This document shows, one piece after another, positions 59,301 through 64,000 of a stretch of DNA of 64,000 bases (its first letter is position 1; each line of letters opens with the position of its first letter). The position numbers and the translations under genes were made by a program. The notes beneath the pieces were generated by a model that was given only the letters and a program-made list of their open reading frames with translations, was not told where the DNA came from and made no database searches. Origin of the DNA: Lithospermum erythrorhizon (taxonomy: Eukaryota; Streptophyta; Magnoliopsida; Boraginales; Boraginaceae); the NCBI GenBank assembly GCA_019722365.1, contig JADFUC010002146.1, positions 87,588-151,587 on the forward strand, read 5' to 3'.

Positions 59301-60761
59301 TTAGTACATCGGTCTCCCTTCTAGTAAAACTGCAGCCTCAAACAAACAAAGGAATTAGCCTCGCCTCCCGCAACTCGGGCATTTTAGTTTAATGTTGCCA
59401 TCTGGGCGGATCATCCATACGAAGCCGACCGCCTCCTTAAATGCAACATTAGCCTCTTTAGCCTTCTCAAAAATACTTCCAAACTCGTCCCGGGATGAGC
59501 TTTTGTATGGGCTTCTTTTTCGTGTGGCCTCTTCGCCGAACGAAGAAATGTTATCCTCAATGCCAAAGGTCCCAAACCGAACATGTGACATCATCAAAGG
59601 AGGGCGATCCAACCATGTTCATGAACTTAAAGCGGTCTTCACCACTGAGGTAATAACCGGACAGCGTCACTAACCGCCCACGGGAAGAGAGTGATTTAAC
59701 AGTCAAACTGTGAATCCCAAACATTATTCATGAAGACAGATCTAACTTGGACCAATGAGCCATTTGTCCAAGTGTGAAGAAAGAGCCATAAACGGAGCAT
59801 CCTCCGTACTCAAGTGGCCATCCTAAAGTTCAGGGCAAATATTTGATATCGTGATGGACGAGGAGAGCACCTCGCTAACTTTATCATTGGACGAGAATAA
59901 CAACAATTAAAGTCACCGGCACAATCCACGCAGTGTCATAGAAGAAATACCAAAGTTAAATGGTCCCATAATTTCCTCTCGACAATACGCAGTTCTGGAG
60001 AACAAAGTAACTTTAAAGGAGACTCAAGGCCACCTTACAAGCTACTCCATGTGGACGGCTGGTAATCTACCTCAAGCACATCACAATTGACACGGAGCCA
60101 TCCCAGCGACGAAAGCATCCGCCACCATTACAAACTACATCAGGGGATGAACCTCGTCCGGAAACCGAGACGCAGTAAAAGTACTAACCGAGCCTTAGAT
60201 AACTTCTCGCTTCTAATAAATGCTAAATTGCAATGGGGAGCTGAAGTACATAGTTTATCAATAATATGCCGGGTAGCCGAAGGATTCAACGTCCACAAAG
60301 CCCCCCATATCTGCAGTCATTATCCGCACGAGTTTGAGACACGCCCCTCCGCGCCTATTTAATTACTTCCGAAGTCACATGCTGCCATACTCCAACCCTC
60401 CTTATCTTGGTTATCATTCTCGCATGAGAAGGAAACCAAGTTACCCATTTGGACATTCGAGACGCCCCGTGATCACGAAAGTGCCAATTTGGTCCCCCCT
60501 GACCATTCCCCCGAACATCAAACAATTTGGTCAAACCACGTGGGACTCAGCACAGAACGGCCCGACCTTAACAATTAACCCCTTCAAGCCCTCCTTTGAC
60601 TGATTTAGAACTGCACCGGGTCCACACTCCCACATTCTGCAAAGAGCCATATTTTCACCCAAGACATCGACACAATCCTTCGGCAACGGTGCCTTAGGGC
60701 GCCACAGCCTGCCTAACACGTGCCTTCGAACGCTGGATCATAGGAGGAGCAACCGAACCGG
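59301..60761 (-). other. LINE endonuclease zone, not readable
   Basis: By position this should encode the apurinic endonuclease and the ORF1/ORF2 junction. A minus frame at 59355-59612 (MSHVRFGTFGI...) and several short ones exist, but no catalytic endonuclease motif could be confirmed. GC content stays LINE-like, so this is decayed rather than foreign. Confidence 0.4.
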
Positions 60762-61146
60762 CTAACAACCCGAACCGTGTGCACATCGGGGTTCTTTACA
60801 GACAAATGAAAGAGGAACAACCGGTGTTTCGACAACCTTGGAATTCTTTTTACACTTAAACACATTATGGCCAAAAGTTTTGCAATCACAACAGTAGTCC
60901 GGGTAACACTCATAAGTTACTTTTTGAATATACCTCCTACCGCCCGACAATTTAACACCAAATTCTAATACCGGTGGTTTACTCACATCAACATCAACTA
61001 AACAATGTGCATAGCTCATCTTAGTGCGCAGGCTTTTAGTAAACTTATCAAGATACATGTGAGATTCCTACCTTCAAGAATTTTTAACCCGATTCACTCC
61101 ATACCGATAGCGGTACATCGTGAAACAAAGCCCACGCTGGAACCTG
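60762..61146 (-). pseudogene. LINE ORF1 C-part with CCHC zinc knuckle
   Basis: The minus strand reads VPAWALFHDVPLSVWSESG, then after a shift MYLDKFTKSLRTKMSYAHCLVDVDVSKP, then GRRYIQKVTYECYPDYC and CDCKTFGHNVFKC, a CCHC knuckle. This is the standard tail of plant LINE ORF1 (DUF4283 plus zinc knuckle), an RNA-binding protein. It starts right at the LTR border at about 61146, and the N-terminal part of the same protein lies at 63640-63960. Confidence 0.82.
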
Positions 61147-63490
61147 TGAATACCCGCCACGCCCGGTGTTAAGTGTCATCAACAATCTGCATACACCGTA
61201 GTCACCCCATCACGGATAACAAAAAGATCATTTGACAAATAATAATAAAAATACACTTTTGTCCATCGCGTTAACTAACAACATATACAATAAACAACGA
61301 ATCCACATAATACAAATTCACCTAATTATACAACTCAAGATACACAGCATCCAAAATACAACATAAGTAGTGACGACAACTGCATCCCTCAATGAAATAC
61401 ACCCAAGCCCAACATACAATCGACAACAAAGAGAAATGACTGACGAGGAATTCCTGCTACCACTACCATCTACGATCTTCAACTGGCAAATTTAATAACG
61501 CAGCTCTTCTCAACAACCCTCACGATCAACCTCTGTAACCTGCATAAAACTACCAATCCATGGTAATGGGGAGTCATCTATTGTGTTCGAGCTGAATACA
61601 AATACCACAGACTCTCATCCCCACATATTATTATTCATACTTATAACAATATATGCTTATACATCAACCGTGCCACACAATGAATAATACCCACAACTCA
61701 CATAATCCTCTTATACGACGTTATACATAATTATACACATGAGCTTATAATCATAATTAACGTATATTCATTCAAGGAAACAAGCCAAAGACACAAAGTA
61801 CGAAACGAGGAATCTACCTCCAAATAATACACACACGAGGAATCCACCTCCAAATAATACACACATGCAGAATCCACGTCCAGTCATCACTACATGGTGA
61901 ATCCACCTCCAAATAATACACATACGGCGAATCCACCTCCACATTAATCGCATTTGAGGCCTCCACTCCACTCCTCCCGACCGAGGCTACACCCTCAACG
62001 CGCATATCACACCAAACCTCCCGAATCCACTGGCTACCCACACAATGAGGCACACCACACCAAACCTCCCGGCCTGGGGTCACCACCGCCTCCACAAGTA
62101 ACACACAAGCAATCAAACACACGCCCACACACAACAACACACACAAAAATCTCATAAATACTTAATCATATTCAACTATCCACATATAAATCATAATCAC
62201 TAATATTTACGATATTTAATCATAATCTCAATTATCTCAATATAACCCAAAATCTCAATTATTTCATCATATGAATCATAAATCAAAAGCTTACAAATAG
62301 TATCAATCATAATCACACACACATACACGTATCAATCCCAAGATATCACACGAATATATACAACACATAATATATACGAAAGGTCCCTATCAGAGATTTG
62401 CACTACCCGAGCCCAAAAGCGCAATAATGACTTGCAGCAGCCTCAAGCGATCCAGTTTAACTCCTATTCAAGGAAATTATACATTATAACACATTTTGTA
62501 GAATAACCCCTTTAGCATCTATATTAACCCCGAAAGGCTATACCACGCCTCACAATTCAAATTTACAACCCTAGCAATCATCTTATCCCCAAGATCGTAT
62601 ACACTTTAATATTCCAACATAACTACATTCTAATCGCCAACTTCGTAAAAATCTCAATATTCGTCATCGCCTTTATTACCCAACAATAACACTTTAAAGT
62701 TTATTACTCCCAATCAATCCAACAATCAATCGACAACTAATTAATCCATTAAATACAACCTCCAATTCAAACGCTAAATGCTATACCTAACTTTCCCAAA
62801 CTTTCAACCCACCTCCTTATCCATATCCAAACCAATAATTCTATACCCAAAACAACTATATTAAAGTTCTCTTAACTCATATTACAATTTAAAGTTAATT
62901 TAAGAAAAGTCAATAAAAAGTCAACCCCTCAACTTACACCACTTTCTAACCCCAATAATCACCAAAATCACCCTAATCCCCTATACGACACTCTCAGTCA
63001 GATAACATTTCTATGCCATAATAAATTCAAAGATCTAAAAGTCAACAAAATCCATAAAAGTCAATCCTTCAAAACTCAAGAAATATCTCAAAAGATTTGA
63101 TCTTTCTTACCTGTATATGATTTGGTGATGATGAGGAGAAGCAAATCCACCACTTTGATTCAAGGCGAAGTCGACAATCGACGAGAAAACGGAAGAAAAT
63201 TTCGAAGTGGGGAGTTTCCAAATTTTCTACCAAAGAGGAAAGAAGGCTGCTTTGATTTATACTTTAGATACATGTGTAGGCGGGATATTTAGCGGAAGAA
63301 ATTAATTCGCTTGGTTTCAAGTTAATTTTGCACCTTTCCGCACTTAAATCTCAACGAAACCGATTTTATCATAAGTTATTCCCCGAGGCATATATTACTA
63401 CTCATCTCATACTCATTTCGATATATCGATATTATTCCAAAATTATTTATACTATCTTCGGTCCCACCACAAACCGAAATATACCACCAA
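61147..63490 (-). repeat. Chromovirus LTR inserted in LINE ORF1 (solo LTR)
   Basis: CATCAACAA.CTGCATACACCGTAGTCACC at 61175 matches the 3' end of the 4034-6519 LTR. The donor ACAG|GTAAGA lies at 63111/63110 and a TATA-like box at about 63291-63284. Two repeat blocks are present: five units of about 30 bp (GAATCCACCTCCAAATAAT, 61804-61951) and three CTCCCG units (61973-62070). LINE sequence lies on both sides and no chromovirus internal sequence is seen, so it is a solo LTR. The right border is uncertain within about 100 bp, and no target duplication was found. Confidence 0.75.
61804..61951. repeat. Five-unit 30-bp minisatellite inside the LTR
   Basis: Units share a GAATCCACCTCCAAATAAT core followed by ACACA-type ends. 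The third unit is diverged. Open frames in this stretch come from the repeat and are not genes. Confidence 0.8.
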
Positions 63491-63639
63491 CCGACCGATT
63501 TGTTGAATTCTCCACTACTCAACTTCGCCGAAATTTTAATTTCACCCCCTACCGAATCGAAACTTATACACTATCAACATAATAATTGTGCGAAATCTAA
63601 GCTTTTATTCCAGAACACTCAGAATGTATCATCCAAAAT

Positions 63640-63960
63640 TACACCAAAGATCAACTAATCTCAACATGTTAGGCCCACCGGAAAGCTAAATACGACTCTC
63701 ATTAAATACCCTCAAACCATTCCTCATCCGTCACAAACCTAAACCAAATCTAACCCTTACCATACGTAATAACTTAACATTTTTATGATTTAACTAAAGC
63801 CAAGGTTGCCTCCCGCTTTACCCGGAAAGGTCCCGTAAAGCAGCCTATCAAACAATAACCCCATGTTTCGACAAAAGGGATTTCATCGCTCTCATCTAAT
63901 ACAACATCATCATCATTTTTTCATGTGGTCGATTGATGTAATTTAAGGCCATTACCAACA
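63640..63960 (-). pseudogene. LINE ORF1 N-part (DUF4283-like), split off by the LTR
   Basis: Minus-strand text reads DVVLDESDEIPFVETWGYCLIGCFTGPFPGKAG, then with stops VTYGKG and IWFRFVTDEE. The YCLIGCFTGPFPGK block matches the LVGYFAGKFPGK motif of the DUF4283 domain, and xWIxFRF..EE is its second conserved block. It is in the right order and orientation to be the front of the ORF1 at 60762-61146. Confidence 0.65.
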
Positions 63961-64000
63961 ATACTAAGTAGCAATACGTAACTGACCGAAGCATACTGAT

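Larger units (their letters stand above)
56940..64000 (-). mobile_element. L1-type LINE, minus strand, ORF1 split by an LTR
   Basis: Minus-strand order: DUF4283-like ORF1 N-part (63640-63960), an LTR insertion (61147 to about 63490), ORF1 remainder with zinc knuckle (60762-61146), an unread endonuclease zone, RT (about 58200-59300) and zf-RVT C-terminal domain (57354-57983). Plant L1 elements have this order. Its 5' end lies beyond the window. The low-coordinate end has no clear poly-A; a TTGTATGAG-type simple repeat at 56880-56930 may be the tail. Frameshifts are frequent. Confidence 0.75.

Noticed and set aside
61768..62157. Cys/Val-rich minus frames and a Pro/His-rich plus frame
   Set aside because: Products of the 30-bp and CTCCCG tandem repeats inside the LTR, not genes.
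1..64000. tRNA, rRNA, CRISPR or bacterial-type systems
   Set aside because: No cloverleaf, rRNA core motif, or regularly spaced identical repeats with unique spacers were seen. The tandem arrays are contiguous minisatellites or element repeats.

Overview
This window is repeat-rich nuclear DNA from a flowering plant, most likely a eudicot. The evidence is the mix of Ty3 chromovirus, Athila-like, Tat/Ogre-like and Ty1/copia retrotransposons, a CACTA terminus, Stowaway-type MITEs, an L1-type LINE, and a single intronless plant MAPKKK17/18-type kinase. I see no rRNA, tRNA, CRISPR or bacterial-style operon. The species cannot be fixed from the sequence.

Layout. 1-1.03 kb: unidentified short coding remnants. 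1.04-12.65 kb: a minus-strand Ty3 chromovirus (integrase, RNase H, RT, protease, gag, initiator-Met PBS, 2.2 kb LTR). Its gag is split by a younger, internally deleted relative at 4.03-9.86 kb. 12.66-14.10 kb: a half LTR of the same family in inverted orientation. 14.10-15.31 kb: an AT-rich array ending in a CACTA-type terminus. 15.95-20.14 kb: a decayed plus-strand copia element. 20.49-23.64 kb: a short Athila-like element with two LTRs, a PBS, a gag piece and a PPT. 25.20-36.12 kb: a chromovirus LTR into which a complete but decayed minus-strand copia element (26.31-34.89 kb) is inserted. 36.29-37.05 kb: an element with long inverted repeats. 37.39-38.41 kb (minus): the kinase, the only recognisable host gene. 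38.70-39.84 kb: a TIR element full of CGGTTCGG motifs. About 40.59-43.09 kb: another chromovirus LTR. 44.53-44.77 kb: a MITE. 45.1-54.2 kb: relics of Tat/Ogre-like elements with a protease fragment and a 125-bp tandem array. 54.57-55.75 kb: MITEs. 55.98-56.87 kb: an LTR fragment. 56.94-64.0 kb (minus): an L1-type LINE whose ORF1 is split by another chromovirus LTR at about 61.15-63.49 kb.

The main connecting thread is one chromovirus LTR family, present at least eight times and in both orientations. The copies that retain the relevant region share a candidate 5' splice donor (usually AG|GTAAG) about 360-400 nt inside the LTR. The one readable gag start has a strong 3' splice acceptor 10 nt before its ATG. 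This suggests a spliced leader that skips the PBS. The same LTRs carry different short tandem repeats in a similar place.

The host kinase has a small frame lesion between its N lobe and C lobe. It is either a recent pseudogene or a consensus error. Elements in 26-36 kb and 45-61 kb show much more clustered indel damage than those in 1-25 kb, so base accuracy there should be tested before biology is built on it.
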